From NCBI GenBank assembly GCA_910589555.1, contig CAJUTE010000002.1:62001-126000 (forward strand): a stretch of 64,000 nucleotides of DNA, given 5' to 3'. Each line of letters begins with the position of its first letter. Position 1 is the first letter of the stretch. Positions 41,586 through 52,700 of this stretch are shown here, piece after piece. Below the pieces are notes generated by a model. The model worked only from the letters and a program-made list of their open reading frames with translations, was not told where the DNA came from and ran no database searches. Source of the DNA: an uncultured Muribaculum sp. Its GTDB lineage: Bacteria > Bacteroidota > Bacteroidia > Bacteroidales > Muribaculaceae. The position numbers and the translations under genes were made by a program.

Positions 41586-44468
41586 ATGCAAAGCAAAGGT
41601 ACTACCGGAAGTGTAATCTCCGGTGTGATAGCAATCTTCTTGGTGCTCGTGTGTCTGTTTTACCTCTCGTTTAGCTGGGTAACAAGCCGTTACGAGAAGA
41701 AAGCAGAGTCTTACGCATTGGTTGTCGCTAACGGCGATGCCAATTCCGACGCTTACCAGAAGGCTTACAAAAGTTACATCGATTCAATCGGTAAAGAGGA
41801 AGTTTATCCCGTATTTGGCTACACCTTCAACCAGGTGCAGAAGATGGGTGTGGGTCTCGGACTTGACCTAAAGGGAGGTATGAACGTGATTCTCCAGGTA
41901 TCCGTTCCCGACATTTTGCGTTCAATGGCTAACGCTGAAGACAATAAAACTTTCAACCGTGTTATCGCCGCAACTGACTCGGTAGTGAAGAAAACCAAGA
42001 CAAGCGACTATGTTGCCGCTTTCTTCAAAGAATATCAGCGTATCGACCCGACAGCCGACATGGCTGTGGTGTTCAAGAATATCGCCAAGCGTGGTGAAGA
42101 CCGCGCTCAGGTTGAGGCTCAGGTGAAGCAGGAGGTAAAGGACCGTGTGTCAAGCTCTACCAACGTGCTCCGCAACCGTATCGACCAGTTTGGCGTTGTG
42201 GCTCCGAATATCCAGGAACTTGAAAAGGATGGTCAGATCCTTCTCGAACTTCCGGGTGTGAAAGAGCATGACCGTGTGCGTGAGCTTCTCAAGGCTTCGG
42301 CTAACTTGGAATTCTACGAAGTGTACACTCTCGATGAAATCCAGTCACAGTTGATGGCTCTTGAAACCGCTCTCCGTGGCGATTCTGCCGGTGTGGCAAA
42401 GACATTCTTCGGATATTTCGACGGCAGCGGCTATCAGGGCAGCCCGGTAATCGGTATGGCTACTCAGCGTCACCGCGAAGTCATCGACTCAATCCTCGGC
42501 ACTACAACCGCAGCGCGCATCCTTCCGTCCAACCTTAAACTTCGTTGGGAAGTGAAGCCTCAGGAGGTGCAGTACACCGACACTGCCACCAACGCTGTGC
42601 GCAAGGCTGAACTTTACACATTGATCGCCCTTAAGTCCAACAATGGCAAGCCCGCTCTTGCCGGCGACGTTGTGGTATCGGCAACAAGCGACTTCGACAA
42701 TATGTCAGGTAACTATGTGTCGATGGACATGAACAGCGAGGGCGCCAAGGCATGGGCTCGCGTGACTCAGAACAACCTCGGCAAGCCGGTGGCTATCGTG
42801 CTTGATGAACACGTATATTCTTATCCGCGCATCAACAGCGTGATCGAGGGCGGACGTTCGCAGATCACCGGTAACTTCTCGGTAGAAGATGCCAAGGACC
42901 TTGCCAACGTGCTCAAGTCAGGTAAGATGGCGGCTAAGGTCGACATCGTAAGCGACACCGTGATCGGTCCGTCGCTCGGTAAGCAGGCTATCCATGACGG
43001 ATTCCTGTCATTTGTCATCGCTCTCGTGCTCCTCATGATCTTCATGATGGCTGTCTACGGTTTCATCCCGGGTCTTATCGCCAACATGGGTCTTGTGTGC
43101 AACCTCTTCTTCACCATGGGTATCCTCGCATCGTTCCAGGCAGTGCTTACCCTTTCGGGTATCGCCGGTATCGTGCTTGCCCTCGGTATGGCGGTTGACG
43201 CCAACGTGCTCATCTTCGAGCGTACCAAAGAGGAGCTTCGTGCAGGAAAGAACATCCATCAGGCTATCGCCGACGGTTACAGCAACGCTTTCTCTGCAAT
43301 CTTCGACTCTAACTTGACTTCAATCATCACCGCAGTGATCCTGCTTCTTTACGGAACCGGACCTATCAAGGGATTTGCCACCACGCTTATCATCGGTATC
43401 GTCTGCTCGTTCTTCACCGCAGTGTTCTTGACACGTCTTGTGTTCATCGCATTCGGAAAGACCAAACCGTTCCTCAACCTTACCTTCACCACCAAGTTTG
43501 CCGGACACATGTTCCAGAATGCCAAGTTTGACTTCTTGAGCAAGCGTAAGGTGTCGTTCGGAGTGTGCGGAATCTTCGCGCTGATTGTTGTCGTTTCATT
43601 GTTTGCTCGCGGCATGAACCAGGGTATCGACTTCTCAGGAGGTCGCAACTATATCGTTCAATTCGATCATCCGGTGAAGACTGCCGAACTTCAGAGCAAG
43701 CTTGCTCCGAGCTTCCCCAACTCATCACTTTCAGTGATCACCATTGACAATGACACCAAGGTGCGTATCTCTACCAACTATAAGATTGAAGAGGAAACTG
43801 ACGGCGTTGATGCCGAGATCACCAAGATCCTTTACGATGGATTGAGCTCGGAACTTGGCGGAATGTCGCTTGAAGACTTCTCTACCACCAATGAGAATGT
43901 GGGTATCCAGAGCTCGCAGAAGGTAGGACCTACCATCGCAGCCGACATGAAGAAGGACGCATATATCGCAGTCATCCTTTCATTGATCGCGATGTTCCTT
44001 TACATCCTTCTCCGTTTCCACAATGTGGCATTCTCAGTGGGCGCTCTTGCCGCTGTAGCGTTTACCGCATTCACCATCATCGGTTTCTACTCACTGTTCT
44101 GGGGCGTGCTTCCGTTCTCAATGGAGATCGACCAGTCGTTCATTGCGGCTATCCTTACAGTGATCGGTTACCAGATCAACGATACCGTGGTTGTGTTTGA
44201 CCGTGTGCGTGAGAACATCCAGCTTAACCCCAAGATGAATTTCTACAACACTGTCAACCAGTCAATCAACAGTACATTGGGACGTACCATCATGACTTCG
44301 GCTTCTACACTGCTTGTGTTGCTCTGTATCTTCATCCTCGGTGGTGAATCAATCCGCAGCTTCACATTCGCAATGCTCTTCGGTGTCATCACAGGTACTC
44401 TCGCAACTATCTTTGTTGCAGCTCCGGTTGCTTATCTTACCGACAAGCGCCGCGCAGCCAAGAAATAA
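41586..44468 (+). CDS. secDF: Fused protein translocase subunit SecDF
   Basis: This 960-residue inner-membrane protein joins SecD and SecF. The SecD half (about 1-620) has the first membrane span, GVGLGLDLKGGMNVILQV, RNRIDQFGVVAPNIQELEKD and the transmembrane cluster with GIAGIVLALGMAVDANVLIFER. The SecF half (about 630-960) has GIDFSGGRNYIVQFD and GYQINDTVVVFDRVRENI. It uses the proton gradient to pull preproteins through SecYEG. Fusion is normal in Bacteroidetes. A strong terminator follows at 44490-44526. Confidence 0.97.
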   Translation: MQSKGTTGSVISGVIAIFLVLVCLFYLSFSWVTSRYEKKAESYALVVANGDANSDAYQKAYKSYIDSIGKEEVYPVFGYTFNQVQKMGVGLGLDLKGGMNVILQVSVPDILRSMANAEDNKTFNRVIAATDSVVKKTKTSDYVAAFFKEYQRIDPTADMAVVFKNIAKRGEDRAQVEAQVKQEVKDRVSSSTNVLRNRIDQFGVVAPNIQELEKDGQILLELPGVKEHDRVRELLKASANLEFYEVYTLDEIQSQLMALETALRGDSAGVAKTFFGYFDGSGYQGSPVIGMATQRHREVIDSILGTTTAARILPSNLKLRWEVKPQEVQYTDTATNAVRKAELYTLIALKSNNGKPALAGDVVVSATSDFDNMSGNYVSMDMNSEGAKAWARVTQNNLGKPVAIVLDEHVYSYPRINSVIEGGRSQITGNFSVEDAKDLANVLKSGKMAAKVDIVSDTVIGPSLGKQAIHDGFLSFVIALVLLMIFMMAVYGFIPGLIANMGLVCNLFFTMGILASFQAVLTLSGIAGIVLALGMAVDANVLIFERTKEELRAGKNIHQAIADGYSNAFSAIFDSNLTSIITAVILLLYGTGPIKGFATTLIIGIVCSFFTAVFLTRLVFIAFGKTKPFLNLTFTTKFAGHMFQNAKFDFLSKRKVSFGVCGIFALIVVVSLFARGMNQGIDFSGGRNYIVQFDHPVKTAELQSKLAPSFPNSSLSVITIDNDTKVRISTNYKIEEETDGVDAEITKILYDGLSSELGGMSLEDFSTTNENVGIQSSQKVGPTIAADMKKDAYIAVILSLIAMFLYILLRFHNVAFSVGALAAVAFTAFTIIGFYSLFWGVLPFSMEIDQSFIAAILTVIGYQINDTVVVFDRVRENIQLNPKMNFYNTVNQSINSTLGRTIMTSASTLLVLLCIFILGGESIRSFTFAMLFGVITGTLATIFVAAPVAYLTDKRRAAKK

Positions 44469-44489
44469 TAAAACATCCATATATCAAGT

Positions 44490-44526
44490 GAAGAGGGTCG
44501 CCATGCAGGTGACCCTCTTCCGTTTT
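44490..44526 (+). terminator. Intrinsic terminator after secDF
   Basis: Thirteen-pair stem GAAGAGGGTCGCC / GGTGACCCTCTTC (one G-U) with loop ATGCA (44490-44520), then CGTTTTA. Confidence 0.8.
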
Positions 44527-44538
44527 ATTGGGGCTTTG

Positions 44539-44570
44539 TTTGAAAATTGGGCGATTCTGAGTATCTTTGT
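44539..44570 (+). promoter_or_regulatory. Predicted promoter of rlmN (near-leaderless)
   Basis: TTTG at 44539-44542, a 19-nt spacer, TATCTTTG at 44562-44569. The ATG at 44574 is 4 nt after the box. Confidence 0.6.
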
Positions 44571-44573
44571 GGC

Positions 44574-45611
44574 ATGGAAGAAAAGGATAAGAAACCCTTG
44601 GTGGGAATGACGCTCGATGATTTTGCCGCTGTGGCTGAGGAGTGCCGTTTGCCGCGATTTGCCGCGAAGCAGATCGCCGACTGGATTTATGTGAAACGTG
44701 TGGATTCGATCGACGCAATGACCAATCTGTCGATAAAAGGGCGTGAGCAGCTCAAATCGCGTTACCGCATAGGGCTTGTCGCTCCCAAGGAGTCGGCTCG
44801 CTCTAAGGACGGCACTGTGAAATATCTGTTTGACGGTCGAGGCGGGCGTGACATCGAGGCGGTGTATATCCCTGACCGTGACCGTGCCACCCTGTGCGTG
44901 TCGTCGCAAGCCGGCTGTCGCATGGGTTGCCGCTTCTGCATGACAGGACGGCAAGGCTTCCATGGCAATCTTGACGCTTACGACATTCTTAACCAGATTC
45001 TCGCTATACCGGAGAGCCTGTCGCTCACCAATATCGTGTTCATGGGCATGGGAGAGCCTATGGATAATCTTCCTGCCGTGTTGAAGGCGATTGAGATTCT
45101 CACCGCTCCGTGGGGGCTTGCGTGGAGTCCCAAGCGCATCACCGTTTCATCCATAGGCAAGCTCGATTCACTCAAAGAGCTTCTTGACAAGACCAAAGTC
45201 CATGTGGCTATCAGCGTGCACTCGCCTGTCGCCGTGCAACGCGAGTCGTTGATGCCGGTCGAGAAGGCTTATCCGCTGAAAAGCGTGATTGAGCTGCTGC
45301 GCGGTTATGATTTCTCCAAGCAGCGCCGCCTGTCGGTGGAATATATCATGTGGCGCGGCGTGAACGACAATCTCCGCTCGGCGCAGTCGCTCGCTCGCTT
45401 GCTCAAGGGACTTGACTGCCGGGTGAACCTTATACGTTTCCATGCCATTCCCGACACCCCGCTTGAAACAGCCGACGATGCCACGATGGTGGCGTTCCGC
45501 GACCGTTTGAACGAACTTGGCATAACCGCTACCATCAGGACTTCACGCGGCGAGGATATAGCTGCGGCGTGCGGGATGCTCGCCGGCAAAAACAATGATG
45601 CCGCGATATGA
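44574..45611 (+). CDS. rlmN: Dual-specificity RNA methyltransferase RlmN
   Basis: This radical-SAM enzyme methylates A2503 of 23S rRNA and A37 of some tRNAs. The 345-residue product has the [4Fe-4S] motif CRMGCRFC (Cys115, Cys119, Cys122), the segment VFMGMGEPMDNL, and a late Cys in AAACGML. The start at 44574 gives the normal N-terminus (EEKDKKPLVGMTLDDF) and follows the predicted promoter at once. recF overlaps its end by 4 nt. Confidence 0.97.
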   Translation: MEEKDKKPLVGMTLDDFAAVAEECRLPRFAAKQIADWIYVKRVDSIDAMTNLSIKGREQLKSRYRIGLVAPKESARSKDGTVKYLFDGRGGRDIEAVYIPDRDRATLCVSSQAGCRMGCRFCMTGRQGFHGNLDAYDILNQILAIPESLSLTNIVFMGMGEPMDNLPAVLKAIEILTAPWGLAWSPKRITVSSIGKLDSLKELLDKTKVHVAISVHSPVAVQRESLMPVEKAYPLKSVIELLRGYDFSKQRRLSVEYIMWRGVNDNLRSAQSLARLLKGLDCRVNLIRFHAIPDTPLETADDATMVAFRDRLNELGITATIRTSRGEDIAAACGMLAGKNNDAAI

Positions 45612-46708
45612 AAATTAACCACATAAGAGTCAGCAATTTCAAGAACATCGCGGAAGCCGACCTCGACTTTTCGCCAAAGGTGAACTGTTTTCTCGGCAAT
45701 AACGGCATGGGGAAGAGCAATCTTCTCGACTCCATCTATTACATGAGCTTTTGCAAAAGCTTTTCCGGCATGACCGACACGATGCTCATAAAGCGCGATG
45801 AGGAGTTTTCGATGATCGACGCCACCTATAGCCGGCGTGGAGTGGAGGAGCATCTGCAGTTTGGCATAACACGCGGACACCGCAAGAGCCTCAAACGCGG
45901 CGGCAAGCCCTATCAGCGCCTGTCGCAACACATCGGGGCGTTTCCGCTCGTGCTGTCGTCGCCCCACGACATAGACCTCATAAGGGGAACCGGCGAGGAG
46001 CGCCGCCGTTGGCTCGACATGATAATCTCGCAAGCCGATGCCGTGTATCTTGACGAGCTCATACGCTACAACCGTTGTCTCGAACAGCGCAACAAGCTGC
46101 TGCGCGACCATGTTGCCGACCCTTCACTATACATAGCTTTGGAGATCCAGATGGATCGCGCCGCTGAATACATCACTTCGTGTCGTGAGCGTTATGTGGG
46201 GGAGATTGCCGGGATTTTCAACCGCTATTATGCCGACATAGCCGGCGAGGGCGAGTCGGTGACGCTTGCATATCATCGTGGCACCGATGTGCCTGAAATG
46301 CCACTGCTGGAGCTTCTGGAACGCAACCGGCACCGCGACGAGATCATAGGTCACACCACGGTGGGTCCGCATCGCGACGACATAGAGATGCTGATCGACG
46401 GGATGCCCATGAGGCGTGTCGCGTCGCAAGGGCAGTGCAAGACGTATGTCATCACGCTGCGTCTTGCCCAGTATGAATTTCTGCGAGGCATAAGCGGCAT
46501 GATGCCGTTGCTGCTGCTCGACGACATTTTTGACAAACTCGACGCCTCAAGAGTGGAGAAGATCATGGAGATTGTGACTCACGATGATTTCGGGCAGATT
46601 TTCGTGACCGACACCAACCGATTGCATCTCGATGAGATCATGCGTCGCACCCGCGGCGACTACAGGATGTGGCTCGTTGACAGCGGGCGCTTAACCCCCA
46701 TAGAATAG
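45608..46708 (+). CDS. recF: DNA replication and repair protein RecF
   Basis: RecF loads RecA at gapped DNA. The 366-residue SMC-like ATPase has Walker A GNNGMGKS (residues 30-37), an ABC-type signature region in VASQGQCKTYVITLRLAQ, and Walker B LLLLDDIFDKLDASR. It overlaps rlmN by 4 nt and is followed 2 nt later by the DUF721 gene, an order often seen in Bacteroidetes. Length is normal. Confidence 0.96.
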   Translation: MKINHIRVSNFKNIAEADLDFSPKVNCFLGNNGMGKSNLLDSIYYMSFCKSFSGMTDTMLIKRDEEFSMIDATYSRRGVEEHLQFGITRGHRKSLKRGGKPYQRLSQHIGAFPLVLSSPHDIDLIRGTGEERRRWLDMIISQADAVYLDELIRYNRCLEQRNKLLRDHVADPSLYIALEIQMDRAAEYITSCRERYVGEIAGIFNRYYADIAGEGESVTLAYHRGTDVPEMPLLELLERNRHRDEIIGHTTVGPHRDDIEMLIDGMPMRRVASQGQCKTYVITLRLAQYEFLRGISGMMPLLLLDDIFDKLDASRVEKIMEIVTHDDFGQIFVTDTNRLHLDEIMRRTRGDYRMWLVDSGRLTPIE

Positions 46709-46710
46709 CC

Positions 46711-47001
46711 ATGAAGAAAACAGAACCCAAGCTGCTCGGCGACATCATCCGCGAAAGCCTTCAACGCGACGGAATCGCGACGCGTTTCGATGAACAGCGC
46801 GCCGCATATCTGTGGGGTGATATCGTGGGACCCGGTGTGAACCGCTACACCACACGCCGCTACATTGATCGCGGGGTTCTTCATGTGTATATCTCGTCGT
46901 CGGCGTTGAAACAGGAGCTTGCGTTCATGCGCGGAGCCATCATTAAAGCCCTCAATGAAGCCGTTGGCGCCCCTGTTATAAAGGATATTATGCTGCATTG
47001 A
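46711..47001 (+). CDS. DUF721 (DciA-like) protein
   Basis: This 96-residue protein belongs to the DUF721 group by its pattern: LLGDIIRESLQRDGI, then WGDIVGPGVNRYTT, then VLHVYISSSALKQEL and the C-terminal INDI-like ending (KDIMLH). DciA, a member of this group, helps load the replicative helicase in many bacteria lacking DnaC. That role is inferred here. It is 2 nt behind recF and so in the same operon. Confidence 0.85.
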   Translation: MKKTEPKLLGDIIRESLQRDGIATRFDEQRAAYLWGDIVGPGVNRYTTRRYIDRGVLHVYISSSALKQELAFMRGAIIKALNEAVGAPVIKDIMLH

Positions 47002-47099
47002 GCATATATTCCATTACTTTTTCCCTAAATATATTTAATTTTTTATCCGGTGGTGCATATTTGTGTAACACAATGCAATTAAATCCGATAATTTTTGCA

Positions 47100-47108
47100 T
47101 ATCTTTGC
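47100..47108 (+). promoter_or_regulatory. Predicted -7 element of the protease-SusCD operon
   Basis: TATCTTTGC, 75 nt before the first start codon. No convincing -33 match; the 182-nt gap shows no other feature. Confidence 0.4.
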
Positions 47109-47183
47109 GAAATGGAATATTGTGTTCCTATTTGCTATCAGGAGCAAATTAGTAATTTGTGTATAACAGCTTAAATTAAACCA

Positions 47184-49787
47184 ATGAAGTGTAATATTGT
47201 CACTTTCTTGCCGATCGCCATCGTTTTAGTGTCATCACTCGTAGCTCCGGGTGAGATGTCGGCAAAGAAAAAGGCGACACCTCTTCCTAAAGTGGAGTTG
47301 AAGGGTGCCGCGAAGGATAGTGCCGATTTTCACAAAAATCTCGGCGAGTGCAAGGCGTATAAGGGGATGTTCAACGCTTACGTTGATAAAAAAGGTAAAC
47401 TCACCTTTGAAATTCCTGACAGCGCGTTTAACCACACTTATCTTCTCGTGAACCGCGTCAACAGCCTTTCGCGCACTGATGATTATGTGGCGGGTCAGAT
47501 GGCGACATCTCCGCTGCTCATCAACTTTACCCGTGACGATAATACCGTATACATGAATCTTATCCCTTCCACCAATGTGGTGGAGGATGACGATCCCATC
47601 AAAGCATCCTACGAGCGTAATTTCCTCAATCCGGTGCTCAAAGGGTTCAAGATTGCCCATAAGGAAGCCGGCAAGGTGTTCATTGATGTCACATCATTCT
47701 TTGCCGGAAACGAGAAGGTGATATCTCCCATCAAGGACTCCAATCCGCTGTTGAAGATGCTTGGCGGAAAGGATGGCATCAAAGGCACATTCTATGCCGA
47801 CGGTTCTTCAGTGACTTCCGTGAAGTCATTCCCTGAAAATGTGGAGATCGAGAGCCGCCTCGCCTATACCACCCCAACAGCAACGCTTCCTTACACCGTG
47901 GTAATGTCGCGTTCCATCGTTAGACTTCCCGACGATCCCATGCCTGTGCGTCTTCATGACAAGCGTGTGGGCTACTTCACTGAGTTGAAGAATCTCTATT
48001 CGTCGAAGCTCGATGGAAACAAGAATTATGAAATCATCAACCGTCATCGCCTTGAACCGCGCGATGAGGACCGCGAGGCTTATTTCGCAGGAAAACTCGT
48101 GGAGCCTAAAAAGAAGATAGTGTTCTATGTTGACTCGGCATTCCCCGAAAAATGGCGCGGAGCCGTGAAGGAGGGTATCGAATACTGGAACACCGCCTTT
48201 GAGGCTGCCGGATTCAAGAATGCCATCGAGGCTCGCGACTATCCGAAGAATGACCCCGACTTCGATCCTGACGACATCCGCTATTCATGCGTGCGCTATT
48301 GCGTGACCCCCACCGCCAACGCAATGGGTCCCTCCTATACCGATCCCCGCACCGGTGAGATTCTTGGCGCCGACGTGATATGGTATCACAACATCCTTCG
48401 TCTCGTCCACAACTGGCGTTTCGCACAGACTGCCGCCGTGGATCCCCGCGTGCGCACCCAAGTGTTTGCCGATTCAGTGATGTATGAGTCGCTCACCTAC
48501 GTTGCCGCCCATGAGATAGGCCACTGTCTCGGACTTATGCACAACATGGGTGCATCCCATGCTTTCACTCTTGACAATCTCCGCGACCCGGCGTTCACCC
48601 AGAAGCACGGCACCACGCCGAGTATCATGGACTATGCCCGCAACAACTACGTGGCTCAGCCCGGCGACCTTGAACGCGGTGTGCGTCTCACTCCTCCTCC
48701 GGTGGGCGTTTACGACATCTATGCCATCAACTGGGGTTACCGTCTTATCCCGGGTGTCAAGACTCCGGATGATGAGAAAGCCACCCTCGACCGCTGGATA
48801 CGCGAGAAGGCGGGTGACAAGATGTATGAATTCGGCGCCCAGCAGTTCATGGGGCTTGTCGATCCCACCGATCAGACCGAAGACCTCGGTAACGACCATG
48901 TGGCGGCAGGTGACATGGCTATCTCCAACATGAAGATAATTATGGACAATTTCGAGGACTGGGCAGGCGACAAGGGGGAGACCTACGAACCTCTCGAAGA
49001 GACCTACAAGGCTCTCGTCAGCCAGTACCTGCGTCATGTGGGACACGTCTATCCCTACATAGGCGGTGTCGAGTTCAAGGAGATACGTCAAGGCATGAAC
49101 GACGGCAACGCCCGCAACTTCATCCCCAAGGATAAGCAAAAAAAGGCTATGAACTGGCTTCTTGACCAGGCTCGCACTTGCGACTGGCTCGCGCCCAAGG
49201 ATCTCCTTGCTAAGTGGGAGGAGCCCTACGAATGGAAAACCAAGATGCAGCGCAACATTGTGGCTTGCCTTTATTTCGCCACCAATCTCCAGCGCATCAA
49301 GGAGAGCGGCGAGGCTGACCCCAAGAACAACTATAAGCTCGACGACTATATCAACGACGCTTTCCGCGGCATTTTCGACGCTACCTACAAGGGCAAGGCG
49401 TTGAACGCCACCGAACGCAATCTTCAGGCTATGGCTATCGACGTTTACACACTTTACTCCGGTTTGCAGCCCAAGGAATCGAAGAGCAGCTCCAAGTCGG
49501 TGTCGATCATGGATGAATTTGCCATGACAATCGCCGACAACACCATGCCCGCTCTTCCGTGCAGCATGGCACCCTCGGTTTGTGCCGACGATCACCGTTC
49601 ATTCTTCCGCATCCTCATGGCTCAGCCATCGCTCCCCGCCATCGAGCTTCGCCCGTTGATGGCTGCGCAGCTTCGCAAGGTGCTCGCTCTCTACAAGTCA
49701 AAGCGCGCCACCACGACCGATGCCACCACACGTGACTTCTACGACTATCAGATTCACGTGATCAATAAGACACTTACCAATAAATAA
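47184..49787 (+). CDS. Zinc-dependent metzincin protease (DUF5117/DUF5118 family)
   Basis: This 867-residue secreted protein has a signal peptide, then the N-terminal DUF5118-type region (about 45-95) and the DUF5117 region (about 100-300, with NSLSRTDDYVAGQMATSPLL). The metzincin site is HEIGHCLGLMH (His443, Glu444, His447, His453) and the Met-turn SIMDY (Met482). The family is frequent in Bacteroidetes, without a proven substrate. It leads an operon: SusC begins 6 nt after its stop, followed by SusD and two T9SS-sorted proteins. The setting suggests that it trims peptides that the SusCD pair imports or releases them at the surface. Confidence 0.9.
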   Translation: MKCNIVTFLPIAIVLVSSLVAPGEMSAKKKATPLPKVELKGAAKDSADFHKNLGECKAYKGMFNAYVDKKGKLTFEIPDSAFNHTYLLVNRVNSLSRTDDYVAGQMATSPLLINFTRDDNTVYMNLIPSTNVVEDDDPIKASYERNFLNPVLKGFKIAHKEAGKVFIDVTSFFAGNEKVISPIKDSNPLLKMLGGKDGIKGTFYADGSSVTSVKSFPENVEIESRLAYTTPTATLPYTVVMSRSIVRLPDDPMPVRLHDKRVGYFTELKNLYSSKLDGNKNYEIINRHRLEPRDEDREAYFAGKLVEPKKKIVFYVDSAFPEKWRGAVKEGIEYWNTAFEAAGFKNAIEARDYPKNDPDFDPDDIRYSCVRYCVTPTANAMGPSYTDPRTGEILGADVIWYHNILRLVHNWRFAQTAAVDPRVRTQVFADSVMYESLTYVAAHEIGHCLGLMHNMGASHAFTLDNLRDPAFTQKHGTTPSIMDYARNNYVAQPGDLERGVRLTPPPVGVYDIYAINWGYRLIPGVKTPDDEKATLDRWIREKAGDKMYEFGAQQFMGLVDPTDQTEDLGNDHVAAGDMAISNMKIIMDNFEDWAGDKGETYEPLEETYKALVSQYLRHVGHVYPYIGGVEFKEIRQGMNDGNARNFIPKDKQKKAMNWLLDQARTCDWLAPKDLLAKWEEPYEWKTKMQRNIVACLYFATNLQRIKESGEADPKNNYKLDDYINDAFRGIFDATYKGKALNATERNLQAMAIDVYTLYSGLQPKESKSSSKSVSIMDEFAMTIADNTMPALPCSMAPSVCADDHRSFFRILMAQPSLPAIELRPLMAAQLRKVLALYKSKRATTTDATTRDFYDYQIHVINKTLTNK

Positions 49788-49793
49788 ACCAAT

Positions 49794-52700
49794 ATGAAGT
49801 ATTTCCTGTTATCCATAATTCTTGCAATCTCCTCGTTGGATGGCTGGGCACAGGCGGCTGACACGCGCTTGTTGCAAGGCACTGTCTTTGACGAGACAGG
49901 CGAGCCGCTTATCGGCGCCACTGTCAAGGAGGAGGGGACAGTCAACGCGACTGCCACCAATATTGAAGGAAAGTACACATTGAAGCTTCCTGCCGGCAAG
50001 GCAGTGAAGCTCTCGATAACCTACGTGGGCTATACTCCGGCTATGGTCGAGGTGGCTCCGTCGCAGAACAACATCAAGACCACGCTTTCTGTCAGCGCCA
50101 ACAACATTGACGAGATTGTGGTGATTGGTTACGGCGCGGCAAAGAAAAGCTCGCTCACATCATCGGTCGAGGTAATCTCGGGCGATGAGCTTATCCGCAT
50201 CCCGGCGATGAATGTCGACGAGACTCTTGCCGGACAGGTTGCCGGCGTGGGCGTAATGAGCATTACGGGTGACCCTGCATCTCCGAAAGAGGCTGCGATT
50301 AGCATCCGTGGCAATAAGGAGCCGCTGCTTGTGATAGATGGAGTGCCGCGTCTCGGCACCTACACTTCCGATGGCGAGATGCGACTCAGCGACTTGAACC
50401 CCGACGATATCGAGAGCATCTCGATTCTGAAGGACGCGGCTGCAGCCGCCGTTTACGGCGCACGCGCCGCAAACGGTGTGATCCTTGTACAAACCAAGCG
50501 CGGCAACAACGAGGGTCGTGCCCGCGTGAACTTCCGCGGACAGTATAACCTCCAGGAAGCCACTTATCTGCCTAAATTCCTCGACGCATATAAGTTTGCC
50601 GAACTTTACAACCGTGCGGTTGAGGCTGACGGTACCGATGTGTACAAGCCCTACGACTTGTCGCTGATAGGCTCCAACCCCAATGTGTATGGCAATGAGA
50701 ATATGCTCGACCACCTTGACAAGTGGGGTCACTCGCAGCGCTACTCGCTGTCAATCTCCGGTGGTGTCAAGGCAATCAAATACTATATTTCGGGCGGTTA
50801 TACCAATGCCAAGGGACTTTATGCCAATGTGAGCCGTGACCGTTACAACTACTCGGTGAAACTCGATGCAGAGATTTTCAAGGGCTTGACAGCTCAGGTC
50901 GATTTGAGCGGAACCGTGTCAGCAAACAAGACTCCGAGTTACTCAACTATTGATGCTGCATATAGCTTCTCGCCGCTCCAGGTGCTTCGGTTCACCGACG
51001 GCAATCTTGCGAGCCTTGACGGTGCTAACCCGCTTATCAATGTCTATGGTATGGGCGGATATCAGAAGATCGATACCGATATGCACACTCTCAATGCCAT
51101 CCTTCGCTATCAGATTCCCGGCATTGACGGTCTGCAAGTGTACGTAAAAGGTACCATGGACATGAATCACTTGAACACTACCAAGTTCAGCAAGCCTGTT
51201 CCTTTGTACATATATGATGAGGCTACCGGAACCACTTCGGTTGACCCGAAAACGGTGTATCCTAAAGCCAAAATCACTATGTCGGATTATCATCAAAATG
51301 TCAACAATAAGCTGATCGAGGCAGGTATCAATTACAACCACACATTTGGTGGCAAGCACGATGTGTCGGCAATGGCGGTTGTAAACTATCAGGATGCCCG
51401 CAACAAGCAGCTCACCGGCGAGAATAATAATATGCCCGGAGCATTCCCGGAAGTGATAGGAAATGCCACGTCTAATGTGCGCATTTCAGGAAATGAATTC
51501 TATAGCGAGCGTGCTTCAATCGTGGGTCGTGCCACCTACGGTTTCGATTCCCGCTATTTTGCCGAATTCAGCTTCCGTGTCGACGGATCAACTCGTTTCC
51601 ATCCCGACAACCGCTGGGGCTTCTTCCCCACAGTTTCGGCATCATGGGTGCTCTCCAATGAGCATTTCTTCAAGAATATAGTTTCAGCCGATGTGCTTTC
51701 ATTTGCCAAGGTGCGCGGTTCATTCGGTATCCTCGGCGACGACGGCGGTATTGATGATTTCAGCTATCTTCGTCAGTATATGTTTGCCCCCGGATCCGGT
51801 TATCAGATTGGTGGTAACTATGCTCCCGGTATCGTCAATAATACGGGTACTTACCCCAATCCCGACCTTGAATGGGGTAAATCAAAAGACTATAACCTCG
51901 GTCTTGACCTCGGTTTCTGGAATAACCGCTTCTCGGTGACCGGTGAAATATTCCGTCGTTACCGCACCAATATGGTTGTTGATGCTCCCGCTTATCTGTT
52001 CCCGCCCTCCGTGGGGATCGGCGGTACCGTTCCGTCGGTCAACATCGGCGAGGTGCGTTACCAAGGATGGGATATTTCATTCAAGCATCTCAACACGGTA
52101 GGAAACTTCAAGTATCACGTGACACTGAATATGTCGCGCACCACCGATAAAGTGCTCGATTGGGGTGATGAATCGGCTTATCTGCCTAATCTGCGCAGAA
52201 AGGGTAAGCCATATTCAGTAATTGCCATGTACAAGTCTGCGGGCTTGTTCCAGAGCTATGAAGAGATTGCAGAATGGCCTGATCAGGATGGCATGGGCAA
52301 TGCGTCTCTTGCTCCCGGCGACATTAAGTATCTTGATCTTGACGGAGATAACGTCATTACTGCGAATGACCGCGAATATGTAAAATCGTCATCGCGTCCT
52401 GACCTGAATTTCGGTATAGGTATCGGTGCGGAGTGGAAAGGTATCTACTTCAATGCCCAGTTCCAGGGTGTGACCGGCTACAACCAGTTGATTAACGAGC
52501 TATACACCCTTGAAAGCAAAACTTTGCAGCGTTTCCAGGATTATCACTATACGGATAGCTGGACCCCTGAGAATCCCAATGCCAAGTATCCGAGAATCAA
52601 ATTTGCGTCATCGACCGACAATAACCGCAAGCAGAGCGATTTCTGGGTACAGAAATGTGATTTCGTGCGTCTGAAGGCGTTGACAGTGGGCTATCGTTTC

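Noticed and set aside
48474..49595. A 373-codon minus-strand open frame
   Set aside because: Antisense to the metzincin gene, Val/His-rich and without domains.
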